Assembly: GCA_945910005.1 (NCBI GenBank)
Contig: OX246747.1
Location: 31,233,489 to 31,297,488, forward strand
Length of the DNA: 64,000 nt
Source: Isoperla grammatica
Taxonomy: Eukaryota > Arthropoda > Insecta > Plecoptera > Perlodidae
Direction of reading: 5' to 3'
Made by a program: the position numbers and the translations under genes. Of the stretch, positions 32,945-43,445 are shown one piece after another; the first letter of the stretch is position 1; the number at the start of each line of letters is the position of its first letter. The notes below the pieces were generated by a model. That model saw only the letters and a list, made by a program, of their open reading frames with translations, was not told the DNA's origin and made no database searches.

Positions 32945-34869
32945 ATGAATGAAAGCTATGTAGACCCGCCTACATTTTAAAAGTTAAGACAATGTAAATA
33001 TGTTTTGCTTAATCTGTATTAAACACTGTTGTTTGTAATTTATAATTTGTAATTTTTATTCTTATAGTGAGATAAATCACATTTATCTTCAATTCTTCTT
33101 TTTTCAACAGGTTGTTCAGCTTTTTCCTACGCAATGTAAATATTATTTGATTCTGTCTTATTTTCATGTTGAAAGTTTAGGGTTGTTTTTTCCCACGATA
33201 TTTCATTTTACATTATGTATACATTTTCTAAAAGAAGAATTATAAATAAAGACTTGTTTTTATTTGTAAACAGAAAAAAGTAGGCTATTAAATTGTTTTC
33301 ACCATAATAACAACCAATGAGTAATATATCTCGCGGTTTTTATATCGATTCTGACTGTGTGAAAACGACACGTTTCGCACGGTAACACTTCACAACTAGA
33401 ACTAAATTTTTTAAGCTGATACACCAGACTTCAAAGAAGTAGAATCTAAGTAAATGAAGACGTTTTCCCAAAAAACGTACCAAAAATAACTAACACAAAA
33501 ACACACTTTGTTTGCTATTTTCTTAACTTTTTCTATCATAACGTTAAAAGTGTTGCACGGTATATATACTGAACAGATCTAAAATTAAACCCTGTGGTTC
33601 CGCCTCGCATTACAACACTGTGAACTCCCACGGGATATGTTAACAACCCCCCCCCCCCCTCCTCCCCCCACCCCTTCCACAACGCCGTCACCCGCCCGAA
33701 TACTAAATATACTTGAAATAAAGCGTCTTCTTCCTATACGGCGGACCGAGTTTTATCAGGGGACGCTTTAAACCTCTTGCGAGAGAGCGTCAAACTTATT
33801 TCTATAGAATTGCAACCAAGCGACGAGTTATGTGCTATATACAAATAAGTTTGGTTCTATTGTTGTTGTGGTTGACGGGTAGATAAATATATTCTGAATA
33901 ATCTTTACGTCTTTCTGCTGCGTCGGTTGGCTGTTACCGTTGGGAATAACAAGGCTTTTAGTGTGATGAGTGTCGGTCGTTCAATCGGCTTCTGTCTGAC
34001 TTGGTTGGTCTCCTGGGCGGACATGACGAATGGTTGATCGGGGACAAGACGATACATTGCGGCGGAATGATGCACGGATGTTATAGGAAACGAGACAATA
34101 TTCGGTAATTATTTAAGAGATGTCTATCGGAATTTAACTACACATTCGTGTATATAATGGTGATTTATACCATTAACGTAATTGACTTCCTTTTCACTTA
34201 CATCAGTAATTTGTGCTCACTTAAAACAAATAACCCTCTTCTAACATCTTCAATGTCATGCTCTTTATAAACAACTGTAGTAAAAAATAATTAAGACTAA
34301 TAAAATAATTACTCAAATAATAAAAGTAATTAAATAAGTCCTAAAGTCATTGTTTTGTCATCTTTGACTCAGTGTAGATCAGGACGAGAATAATTTATAG
34401 TCAATGTTTCTGATCAATGTTTTTGTATTTTATTAATTTTGGCCATTATCGTTGTTATTATTGTAATAATCGTTATTTTACTATCGCTATGACTATTACC
34501 CATTTAAAATCACATCTTGTATCAGAGTGGGTCGACAATAAATATAAACGGTATGATGTTACTAATTTTATTTTTAATATCTTAATATTACACCTAGTGT
34601 GTGAATTATTTTAATAATCGGACGTCAAATCAATATACAAATTATGAAACAATATTTTTATAAATTGGTTTTAATTATAGTAGATTAAATTTGCAAATAT
34701 TATCTTTTTGAAAATACTAGGAGCGCGATTGATGTCAAATATACACACGCAAGTACTGGTGTACTAAGTGTCACACGAGTGTAGGCTAACAACCAAGCCA
34801 GGGTGTATTTGGACCGGCTTTAAAGCTATCCAGAGGGGAAACTAAAGCGTGTACAGCATAGAGCGAGAG
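32945..34869. other. No recognisable gene
   Basis: About 1.9 kb of AT-rich sequence with a C13 run at 33647-33659; no frame above 65 codons and no repeats I can match. Confidence 0.5.
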
Positions 34870-35072
34870 TTGTTCCCTTAGCCGGACTTACACGCTTACA
34901 TCTGAGGAACAATGTGTGTTGTGATAACGACAAGCCCAGTTGCGTCATAGAGCGAGAAGCTACTGACCCGAGAACTGATAAGACAACTACATATTTACAG
35001 ATATAGTAACTATAACATAATGCACTATAAACATAATTTAAACACAATATAATCTTAATTAAATACCTAAAG

Positions 35073-35426
35073 CAGGGCTTCTCAACTATGGATCGCGAAG
35101 AATAAAAATGGGGTCGCGAGCTTATGAAAAATTGAAATGAAGGTGTACAAAGAATCGAAAATTTTAAAGAAAATTTACAAAAAGATGAAGGCTTTATAGA
35201 ACAGTTCTAAACAGAGGCTCAGCGGGAAACTTCCTTACTCTTGTATCCGCTTATATAATAAAAATGACAACACAGATCGAAGCGAATCGTTGCAAGTATC
35301 GGCTACAACAAGTGACCATCTATTTCAGTGTATAACTACGCAAATAAGGTCCGATATAAGACGGGGTCGCGAGATTTTTCTACCTAGAAATTTGAGGTCG
35401 CGAGCAAAAAAGTTTAAGAAGCCCTC
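35073..35426 (+). mobile_element. Non-autonomous hAT-like element, copy 2, nested
   Basis: CAGGGCTTCTCAACTATGGA to TTTAAGAAGCCCTC. Flanked by ACCTAAAG (35065-35072) and TCCTAAAG (35427-35434), an 8-bp duplication with one mismatch. Same family as 3187-3568. Confidence 0.88.
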
Positions 35427-35574
35427 TCCTAAAGTAACGTATCCACGAAACAAGATATTCCCAATAAATAATTTAAATGTGACGTTAGTGAAACTATACA
35501 CACGGGCACCTGAAAAAAGGGTGGCCTTTACAAGTACTATTGAGATAACTCTTCTTAATAACCCTACATAGCTA

Positions 35575-35812
35575 CAGTAGAGTTCCGCGGGAGTTTACAC
35601 CATGGCCACACCATTCCCCCCCCCCCGTTTTGGACACCCATAGATACGTTGAAAGATAAGCTACCCCGAGATTTCTTGTTTTCCTAGAACGATCGGACCT
35701 TATCGCCTTGAAGAATGTGATGAGTGTGTATTCAGTCATCTGAATTCCTCGTCTTTTGCTCGAGTTTAAATGGAGATAATTGCTCAACTGGATTTTGCTC
35801 TAGGAGTGTACC
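35575..35812 (+). mobile_element. TA-family MITE, copy 2, right end missing
   Basis: Starts at TA + CAGTAGAGTTCCGCGGGAGT and is collinear with 6336-6562, stopping at 'AGGAGTGTACC'; the last ~55 bp including the right terminus are absent, together with about a dozen host bases. Confidence 0.85.
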
Positions 35813-36052
35813 TATTTGACTCCGTATTATGCAGATAAAGCCTTGGTAGGATTTAACCCGGGGTCAGAATAACATGGGGTTAGTGAGAGTTAAGAAAATC
35901 TACAGGATTGGGACCCCAGAGGGACTAAAACTGAAACGTGTAGTTGTTCCTTAAGCCGACGACTTACAAGATCCGAGCAACAATGTATCCTGTGATAGCG
36001 ACAAGTCATAAAGTGAGCGAAGCTACTGACCCGAGTAGTGATAAGAGAAACC

Positions 36053-36263
36053 AGAGGGCGTTGGCTTTAGACTTGTAGCGACACGTCTTGTTATCAGTAG
36101 AACTTAACGGCCACCGGCTATGCCACTCGGATTGATACTTACTGGCTTGATATTTAATTGAACGCGCAGAAATGGGTCTGGGGAGGCGAAAAATTTTGCG
36201 AAATTCTCTTTCACAGTTCATGTGTGGTGTTCGAAAAATGAATTTAATAGTTAAATTTGCATT
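36053..36263. other. No recognisable feature
   Basis: Spacer between repeats. Confidence 0.5.
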
Positions 36264-36940
36264 AGGTTCGTTTGTTTTACCTACACTAACCTACACTTTA
36301 CACTAGTGTAGGCTCATTCGCTGAAAAAGGCGTTTGGGTATTAAGTGTATAGCTAAGTGTAGGGCGTTTGGTTTACTTTAGTGCTACAGTTTATACCACT
36401 GCTTTTCGGCTCATGCAGCTAGTGTAGTGTAATTAAAAGGCGCCAAAAAATTGTGTCAGTTCAAAATAAGGAGATCACTAGTCATGAAAAACGCATTCTG
36501 TTTTCACCGATGGCAAAACCGCAGCACTTTCATAACAAAATATATGCATTTAAAATTGATAGTAAATGTATATAAGGGATCTTTTGGACTATATACGGAA
36601 ATAATGTGAGCATGCACACCCTAATCTCAAAACGTAAGAAGGTCAGTGTAAAGCATAAGGGCGCTTTCATAGCAACACGGCAACACGTTTTTTCCGGACC
36701 GGCAGATCACGTGAACCAATCAGGGCAGGGACGGCAAGTTTCTGATTGGTTCACGTGATCTGCCGGTCCGGAAAAAACGTGTTGCCGTGTTGCTATGAAA
36801 GCGCCTTAAAGTAACGTGTAAATAAAAAGCGTTTTCGTATTCTGGGTGACGCGCGAAGCAAAATCAAGTGTAAAAGCCTACAATTGGCCTACACTCACCT
36901 ACACGTTACACTACACTATGCATGTAAAACAAACAAACCT
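36264..36940. mobile_element. 389-bp TIR element, copy 2, enlarged
   Basis: Ends AGGTTCGTTTGTTTTACC and GTAAAACAAACAAACCT. Collinear with 18322-18710 except for about 130 extra bases at roughly 36372-36520 and a hairpin MITE at 36657-36807. ATT on both flanks may be a 3-bp duplication. Confidence 0.88.
36657..36807. mobile_element. 151-bp hairpin MITE nested in the 36264 element
   Basis: Arms 36657-36723 and 36742-36807 are almost perfect complements (one extra G near the left end), including 'GCAACACGGCAACACGTTTT' and 'CAGATCACGTGAACCAATCA', around an 18-base loop. The 18322-18710 copy lacks it, so the insertion site is known to within a few bases. The near identity of the arms suggests a recent insertion. 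Confidence 0.93.
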
Positions 36941-37337
36941 ATTGTGAATGATTGTAAATTGTCGCGGTGGTAAAGCTCCAGCCTCCTAGCCCCCCCAATC
37001 CTTCTGGATACGCCACTGTCTGCAGCACGTGACGTGTTTTTTGACGCAACCAACCATGAGAACTTCATCCCGCCGCCCAAGCAAAACAGTTGAAGGCGCT
37101 CGGGCGGGCGGGTTTATGAGTTACGTCTGGCTGACCTAATATATCACACCCTAAAAACCGGGCGGGCGCGACGTGGCGAATAACTTCTCGGAAGACTTAC
37201 CGTTTCAATTTCTGAGAGATTACCCACCCCCTCTTTCCCTCTCCCCCCCCCCCCCCCCCTCGTGGTCGATCAGGTGCCCCACAGCATAGAGAACCATGTG
37301 AGTCCATGGGATCGTAACCAGCCACAGCTATGGGCCC
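36941..37337. other. No recognisable feature; C17 run
   Basis: C17 at 37243-37259; otherwise unassigned. Confidence 0.5.
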
Positions 37338-37348
37338 TATACCCATTT

Positions 37349-37622
37349 ACCGATAGGGGTGGCTTAGCGGTAAGACGCGAGACTCTAGTTCGAGAGGTCG
37401 CCGGTTCGATTCCGGCCACCGGCAGTCCTGACTGAAGGTTTTTTCCGAGGTTTTCCTCAGTCGTTAAGGCGAATGCTGGGACTGAGTCATACTATCCGCC
37501 CTCGGACATTCCTTCCCAACTATCCAAACACCCTAATAACCTAGTTAGTCACCTGAAGAGGGGCACATCAGGTAAAGCTGGTGTGCACCCTATAACGGGT
37601 ATTCCTACGAAAAATTATTAAT
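37349..37622 (+). mobile_element. SINE-1 copy S4 with target duplication
   Basis: Plus-strand complete copy: head with A box 'GGTGGCTTAGCGGTAAGACG' and intact B box GGTTCGATTCC, body, tail 'TACGAAAAATTATTAAT'. Flanked by TATACCCATTT (37338-37348) and TATACCTATTT (37623-37633), one mismatch in 11. Confidence 0.95.
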
Positions 37623-37739
37623 TATACCTATTTGTCACAACGCGGAATGAGGTTGTAAAGTTATAGCTCACGTAGGCTTTCGCGGCCCGAGTCAATCAAT
37701 AAAACAACAATACACAACAATAGGGAAACAATAGGGCTT

Positions 37740-37850
37740 GCCACAGTCACAGAGTTGAGCTGGACCGAGTAGGTTTCATTCTGTGACTTCTTCAAGTTTT
37801 TTTAGCTCTGAAGATGGGTAGTGTAACCTGCCCGAAACGTCAGCTTTTAA
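37740..37850 (+). repeat. Possible Penelope-like-element terminal motif
   Basis: 'CTCTGAAGATGGGTAGTG' + 'TAACCTGCCCGAAACGTCAG' at 37805-37844: a GGGTAG/CTGCCC stem between CTGAAGA and GAAACGTCAG. In many animals similar 'CTGAAGATG...GAAACGT' blocks lie in Penelope-like retroelement ends (established knowledge, from memory). Upstream 'GTCACAGA' and 'TCTGTGAC' also pair. No RT or GIY-YIG sequence is nearby. Confidence 0.35.
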
Positions 37851-38195
37851 ACGATAATCCACGCGGCTATACCCGAAAGCCAAGTTCAAATTTAAAGTTA
37901 TAGTTGTCCCACTCTAACTTTTATCATGCTGACTTCAGATCGTTATCTGCTGACTCTTTCATGAACGCGTTTCAACGAAAACTAACAGACTCCGGACGTC
38001 TTTCTGAAGGCATGCGTAAATGTAGTATTCCGCTGAGTGGAGTGTACAATCCTAATTAGCCACGCCCACCGTTCCAGGTAACCAACGGAATGTCGTAGAT
38101 CAACCTGTTTCAATTAAAGATGGTAGGAACTGGAGTAGTAGAAAATAAAATTGGTACCATAACTCAGCTATGTCGCAACCATAAGAATAGCCTAC
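37851..38195. other. No recognisable feature
   Basis: Nothing matched up to the TTAA of the next element. Confidence 0.5.
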
Positions 38196-38199
38196 TTAA

Positions 38200-38560
38200 G
38201 AGCGAAGGATACCTCTACGTCAAAAACCGTAAAAAGGTTTCATTTTTCAATTATATCTCAAGAATGGGCTCCGAAATCGTAAATCTGAATCAACAGCGCA
38301 CTGTGGTTTAGTAAGCTCTACATACTGAATGCTCTAAGTTGTGTCTTACATTGTAATCAGTATGGTTTCTATATCTGATCAATTTCATTAATAATTATCG
38401 AATTAATAATCAAAACAACTACCCTAATGGTTGTAATATTTCACCTACCAAAACACAGTGTGCTTTTGATTTAAATTTTCGATTTTGTGTTGCAATCTTG
38501 AGATATAATTAAAAAAATTAAAATTGTCTGAGGTTTTTGACGTAGAGGTACCCTTCGCTC
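38200..38560. mobile_element. 361-bp TTAA-flanked hairpin element (reference copy)
   Basis: Bounded by TTAA at 38196-38199 and 38561-38564. Termini GAGCGAAGGATACCTCTACG and the complement of GAGCGAAGGGTACCTCTACG are followed by 'TCAAAAACC', and further in by 'AATTATATCTCAAGA' on both sides; inner pair 'CTGTGGTTTAGTAAG' / 'CTACCAAAACACAG'. Non-coding. Other copies: 2932, 19710 and 40638. Confidence 0.92.
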
Positions 38561-38570
38561 TTAACTCTAT

Positions 38571-38850
38571 GAACTTGACTGTATGTACTTGACTGAATGT
38601 ACTTGACTGAATGTACTTGACTGTATGCACTTAATTGTATGTACTTGACTGTATGTTCTTGACTGTATGTACTTAACTGTATGTATTTGACTGTACGTAC
38701 TTAACTGTATGTACTTGACTGTATGTCCTTAACTGTATGTACTCAACTGTATGTACTTAACTGTATGTACTCAACTTAACTATATGTACTTAACTGTATG
38801 TACTCAACTGTATGTACTTAACTGTATGTACTCAACTTAACTGTATGTAT
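38571..38850 (+). repeat. 14-bp minisatellite, about 20 copies
   Basis: Unit CTGTATGTACTTGA with variants (TTAA, CTCAA, CTGAATG). Starts within a few bases of the right end of the TTAA element; the later part has a TTGA-to-TCAA shift and a higher-order alternation. Confidence 0.92.
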
Positions 38851-39111
38851 CACGTGATTTGTGGTGATGTGTGTAATTTGATCGCATTTAACCTCACCGC
38901 GAATCAATTTCTTCAGGTGAAGAAGTGAGTTGGGCACGCAACACAAAGTGGGCTACAGAACCCACGATATGAGACCTACGCCGTGTTGGATAATACGGCC
39001 CGTGACAACTTGTGTAGCGGAAACACTTTCGAAACAAACACGTTACTCGGAATGATGAATAGTTCTAAGGTACGATTTCACACACAGGAAATAAGTTAAG
39101 GAAACGTTTTC
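38851..39111. other. No recognisable feature
   Basis: Unassigned spacer. Confidence 0.5.
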
Positions 39112-39545
39112 CAACCCTGTAGACTACAAACACCATCGACGAGTGAGTGATAACCAATCAAAGATCTATATGTTAAACATGAAACATATGAATCAGTGAT
39201 TGGACAGTGCGAACACCTACAGACAAATGCAACATGGATTCAATTCCATCACTTGTTGCCTTAGGAATAAGAAGTAAACGGTGACTTTGGAGCCGTCCTA
39301 GCAACGAAGCACTCAATAAATTCAGTTTTTCTGAATCGGCCTTGTTGATTCTGTCATTTGTCCGCAGGTGTTCGCACTGTCCAATCACTGATTCATATTG
39401 TTTCATATTTGAAATATAGATCTTTGATTGGTTATCGCTTACTCGTCGATGGTGTTCGAAGCCTACAGGGTTGGTTTAGTCGCTTTAAATTAAAGTCCCC
39501 CACTGAAAATCAGTCTCGTTACTGAGTGGGTAGAACCTATAAATA
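39112..39545. mobile_element. SINE-2 copies E1/E2 in head-to-head inverted arrangement
   Basis: 39112-39230 is a minus-strand SINE-2 body piece; 39233-39545 is a plus-strand copy starting at 'ATGGATTCAATTCCATCACT'. 'CACCATCGACGAGTGAGTGA' and 'CACTCGTCGATGGTG'-type sequences pair across the junction. No head or clear tail is kept on the left piece. Confidence 0.88.
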
Positions 39546-40633
39546 CGATTTTTTGTACGTATAGGACGGAGAGATTCAATTTGAAAAGTTTTCCAGAAAG
39601 TTTCCGGAGATTGTTTACGTGGAATAAAAAAGTTTGTATTGTGGCCTCGATCCCTATAGACTATCGTCCAAAAAAATTTAGGTTTCCCACTGTATATATG
39701 TTTGGTCAGTTAAAACGGCTCTGATACCGATCGTGTGAAGTTTTCGTGACTGGATATATCAAATTCCGTGATTAGTTACTGTGTGTTTCATAAGAAAAAA
39801 AAAATTAAAGACAATAATGAGGTTGAAATAATTATTTTACTCATTTAATTATAGCAATATATTGTATTAATATATTATAATAATAAATTCACGTGCTGCG
39901 TCGTTGGGCAGGCCTAAATAATATAATTTATGTTATTGGTGGAAGTGCCAGTCCCAGTATTACCTAGACTGGCGCCGCCACCAAAATCTTGAAAAACTGA
40001 ACTCAGATTTACTATACACTCAAAGATTTTATTAATATATAGAATAAAATAGTAATTAATTGTATCATTATACACTGTATTTTATTTTCCACTGCTGAAT
40101 TACATTTAAATGGATTATGCTGTCCTCTGTCAGATATCTTTTAAGGAAGCGACACACGGAAAATATATCTTGAAAATAAATATTTCTTTGCTGCCACACG
40201 TATAAAATGTTTCCAGTATTGGTGCAGCCATCTAGTGATTTGAATCTCATCATGTATTGGCCACATGTCGTGAAATGTCTTCGAATAATGTTTTTTACGC
40301 AGGAAATGTTAGTAAAAGAAAGTTTTTGTTAAAAAAAAAATGGTTTTGTGTGGCTCATCAACTTGTAAACTTAAATAAAACACCATGATACGATAATGAA
40401 ACGAAATAAGTTTAAAAAACTTGTTTTCAAAACATGTGTAAGTGGCTTTAAGCGCCATTCAACTATCATTCATAAGGCGTAAGGTGTGTTAAGTAGTAAG
40501 GTTTATGGAGCAAGGCGTAAAAAATATCACAGAACTTAGCTTCTTACGTCTTACACGTTACGCCTTACGACGCGTTTAACCAGTTGCATTCAAATATACA
40601 CATCACAGCAGTACGCCTTACGACTTACACAAA
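39546..40633. other. No recognisable gene
   Basis: AT-rich. At 40470-40625 'GGCGTAAGG', 'CTTACGCCTTA' and 'CGCCTTACGAC' repeat in both orientations, perhaps a decayed small inverted-repeat element. Confidence 0.45.
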
Positions 40634-40637
40634 TTAA

Positions 40638-41000
40638 GAGGGAAGAGTAAGTCTACGTCAAAAACCGCAAAAAACGTTCATATTTTAATTATATCTCAAG
40701 AATGCATATCGAAATCGAAAATCTGAGTAATCAGCGTGTTGTGGTTTGGCAAGCCCTACAGACTGAATGATAAATGTAATCAGTATGACTATGATACTTA
40801 TTTAAATCATAATGCAATAAAATAGAAATCACATTCATACTAAATACAATGTTAAATACATTTATCATTCAGTTCGTAGAATCCACCAAACCACAATACG
40901 CTGATTACTCAAATTTTCGATTTCTAGGTTTCATTTTTGAGATATAATTAAAACATGACAATCTACTGCGGTTTCTGGCGTCAACGTACCCATCGTTCTC
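40638..41000. mobile_element. TTAA-family hairpin element, copy 4
   Basis: TTAA at 40634-40637, then 'GAGGGAAGAGTAAGTCTACG' and 'TCAAAAACCGCAAAAAACG'; right side 'GCGGTTTCTGGCGTCAACGT' to 'CATCGTTCTC'. Internal 'GGTTTGGCAAGCCCTACAGA' / 'TCCACCAAACCACA'. The right TTAA is not preserved. Confidence 0.85.
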
Positions 41001-41425
41001 AACCCTTACAACTGATTATGAACGGCGCTTCATCAAACAGACCACTCCGAGCACACTCACCACGCCGAAATAGCCAACAGCGCTGTTAGTGCGCTCTAGC
41101 GGCAACGCTAGTAATTACACCCATGACGTATTATGAAGGTCTACAACATCACATCCTCTTATTAGGCCGCGCGCACAGAAGTTTAACAATTTGGCAGAAC
41201 AGAAGGCAAAAGCTTAAAACTACGCGTGTATAATGTGTACTTAGAGAGGCAGAAACTCATTAACGTAAGGCGTGGCTTAATTACATGGAATTAAGTCATT
41301 ATTTACGGTTAACAGTTCTTCAGTGGGCGCCGCATGGAGCGCTGCTGTAGACGGAGATATTTCGCGACAAGGCCATCGTAATTATTACTGGAGGGGATTC
41401 CCGAGGCGGAATGAGCGCGCGCGCG
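41001..41425. other. No recognisable feature
   Basis: Short (GC)n near 41416-41428. Confidence 0.5.
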
Positions 41426-42040
41426 CGGCCATGCGGGAGTTTTCGGTACTTTCAAGGTCAGTCACAGTACGACCAAAGAGCTTAATAAGGCCATGCGGGA
41501 GTTTTTGGTACTTTCAAGGTCAGTCACCCTACGACCAAAGAGCTTAATAAGATCAAGCGGGAGTTTTTGGTACTTTCAAGGTCAGTCACAGTACGACCAA
41601 AGAGCTTAATAAGACCAAGCGGGAGTTTTTGGTACTTTCAAGGTCAGCCACTAAAGCCAACGTCTCACAGTGCGACCTAAGAGCTTAATAAGATAATTAT
41701 TATATGGTCTTTAACGACAACTAGATCATATGACAAGGCAAGGTGTTAGAGGAAAGGGACAAATAGGTCGTAACGGCGAGGAAAATGGAAAGAGGAGGAC
41801 GTGGACTGCTTTGGACTGCTTTGCGCGCGGCAATGCGGGAGTTTTCGATATACTTTCAAGGTCACTTTAGACAGCCAACGTATCACAGTTCGACCAAAGA
41901 GCTTACTAAGATTATTATTTCTTTGGTGTTTAACGACGTACTCGACAACTAGATCATATGACAAGGCAAGATGTTGTAGGAAAGGGACAAATAGGTCGTA
42001 ACGGCAAGGAAATGGAAAGAGGAGGACGTGGACTGCTTTT
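41426..42040 (+). repeat. 62-bp tandem repeat (x4) inside a ~205-225-bp duplication
   Basis: 'GCGGGAGTTTTTGGTACTTT' starts at 41433, 41495, 41557, 41619 and again at 41835. After units 4 and 5 a second block ('AACTAGATCATATGACAAGG' to 'GGAGGACGTGGACTGCTTT') is repeated at about 41717-41820 and 41948-42038, so the last unit plus this block form a larger tandem duplication. Confidence 0.9.
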
Positions 42041-42204
42041 CGTCTAGCTTCTCCCTCTCAATCTGTCCGGCTAGCTAGGGTGGCCCCACCAGAAGCATAT
42101 GCGGTGTTAGGCAGCACTCGTGCATAACTCACTCAGCCAAGACTTGAACATCAGGCAGAGAGCGCTTCTCAGTCAAAAGGAAATTGTTGTATGTGTATAT
42201 CTCA

Positions 42205-43445
42205 CTTTTCTTCTTTTCTCCCCTTCTCTCCTTCTCTCCTTCTCTCCTTCTCCTCTCCTTGACTCCTTGTCTCCTTGTCTCCTTGTCTCCTTGTCTCCTT
42301 GTCTCCTTCTCCTCTCCTTGTCTCCTTGTCTCCTTGTCTCCTTGTCTCCTTGTCTCCTTGTCTCCTTGTCTCCTTGTCTCCTTGTCTCCTTGTCTCCTTG
42401 TCTCCTTGTCTCCTTGTCTCCTTGTCTCCTTGTCTCCTTGTCTCCTTGTCTCCTTGTCTCCTTGTCTCCTTGTCTCCTTGTCTCCTTGTCTCCTTGTCTC
42501 CTTGTCTCCTTGTCTCCTTGTCTCCTTGTCTCCTTCTCTCCTTCTCTCCTTGTCTCCTTGTCTCCTTGTCTCCTTGTCTCCTTGTCTCCTTGTCTCCTTG
42601 TCTCCTTGTCTCCTTGTCTCCTTGTCTCCTTGTCTCCTTTTCTCCTTTTCTCCTTGTCTCCTTGTCTCCTTGTCTCCTTGTCTCCTTGTCTCCTTGTCTC
42701 CTTGTCTCCTTGTCTCCTTGTCTCCTTGTCTCCTTGACTCCTTGTCTCCTTGTCTCCTTGACTCCTTGTCTCCTTGTCTCCTTGTCTCCTTGTCTCCTTG
42801 TCTCCTTGTCTCCTTGTCTCCTTGTCTCCTTGTCTCCTTGTCTCCTTGTCTCCTTCTCCTCTCCTTGTCTCGTTGTCTCCTTCTCCTCTCCTTGTCTCGT
42901 TGTCTCGTTGTCTCGTTGTCTCCTTGTCTCCTTGTCTCCTTGTCTCCTTGTCTCCTTGTCTCCTTGTCTCCTTGTCTCCTTGTCTCCTTGTCTCCTTGTC
43001 TCCTTGTCTCCTTGTCTCCTTGTCTCCTTGTCTCCTTGTCTCCTTGTCTCCATGTCTCCTTGTCTCCGTCTCTCTTTCCCTCTTTCTCTCTTTTTCTCTT
43101 TTTCTCTTTTTCTCTTTTTCTCTTTTTCTCTTTTTCTCTTTTTCTCTTTTTCTCTTTTTTCTCTTTTTCTCTTTTTCTCTTTTTCTCTTTTTCTCTTTTA
43201 CACTTTTTCTCTTTTTCTCTTTTTCTCTTTTTCTATTTTTCTCTTTTTCTCTTTTTCTCTTTTTCTCTTTTTCTCTTTTTCTCTTTTTCTCTTTTTCTCT
43301 TTTTCTCTTTTTCTCTTTTTCTCTTTTTCTCTTTTTCTCTTTTTCTCTTTCTTTCTCTTTTTCTCTCTTTTTCTCTTTTTCTCTTCCTCTCTCTTTTTCT
43401 CTCTTTTTCTCTTTCTCTCTCCCCCTCTCTCTCTCCCCCTCCCCC
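42205..43445. repeat. 1.25-kb pyrimidine-rich satellite of period 8
   Basis: Two adjoining subarrays: (TCTCCTTG)n to about 43068 and (TCTCTTTT)n from about 43080, with short TCTCCTTC and TCTCGTTG variants. The plus strand has almost no A. Long frames on both strands (up to 447 codons, SLSPCLLV or KETRRQGD repeats) are translations of the repeat and not genes. Mirror-symmetric purine/pyrimidine tracts of this size can form triplex DNA (general knowledge). Confidence 0.97.

Larger units (their letters stand above)
34985..35920 (+). mobile_element. 512-bp TIR element, copy 3, split by two younger elements
   Basis: Decayed copy of the family at 16565-17076: 'ACTACATATTTACAGATATA', then (after the hAT insertion) 'TAACGTATCCACGAAAC', 'GAAACTATACACACGGGCA', 'GAGATAACTCTTCTTAA', then (after the MITE insertion) 'ATTATGCAGA', 'TTAACCCGGGGTCAG', 'TCTACAGGATTGGGACCCC'. 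The left terminus is lost. Confidence 0.8.
34870..36052 (+). repeat. ~115-bp direct repeats flanking a nested transposon complex
   Basis: 34870-34985 and 35942-36052 share 'GTTGTTCC(C)TTA', 'GAGCAACAATGT'-like, 'TGTGATAACGACAAG' and 'AGAAGCTACTGACCCGAG'. Between them sits the 34985-35920 element with its own insertions. Confidence 0.7.

Noticed and set aside
34870..36052. Direct repeats as LTRs of a retrotransposon
   Set aside because: No TG...CA ends, primer-binding site, polypurine tract or gag-pol sequence; the interior is fully explained by DNA transposons.
37349..37415. Functional tRNA-Arg gene
   Set aside because: The head has A and B boxes but is shortened, pairs poorly in the acceptor stem, and is followed by the SINE-1 body with target duplications.
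38571..38850. CRISPR-like array
   Set aside because: A 14-bp unit repeated without spacers in a eukaryotic context is a minisatellite.
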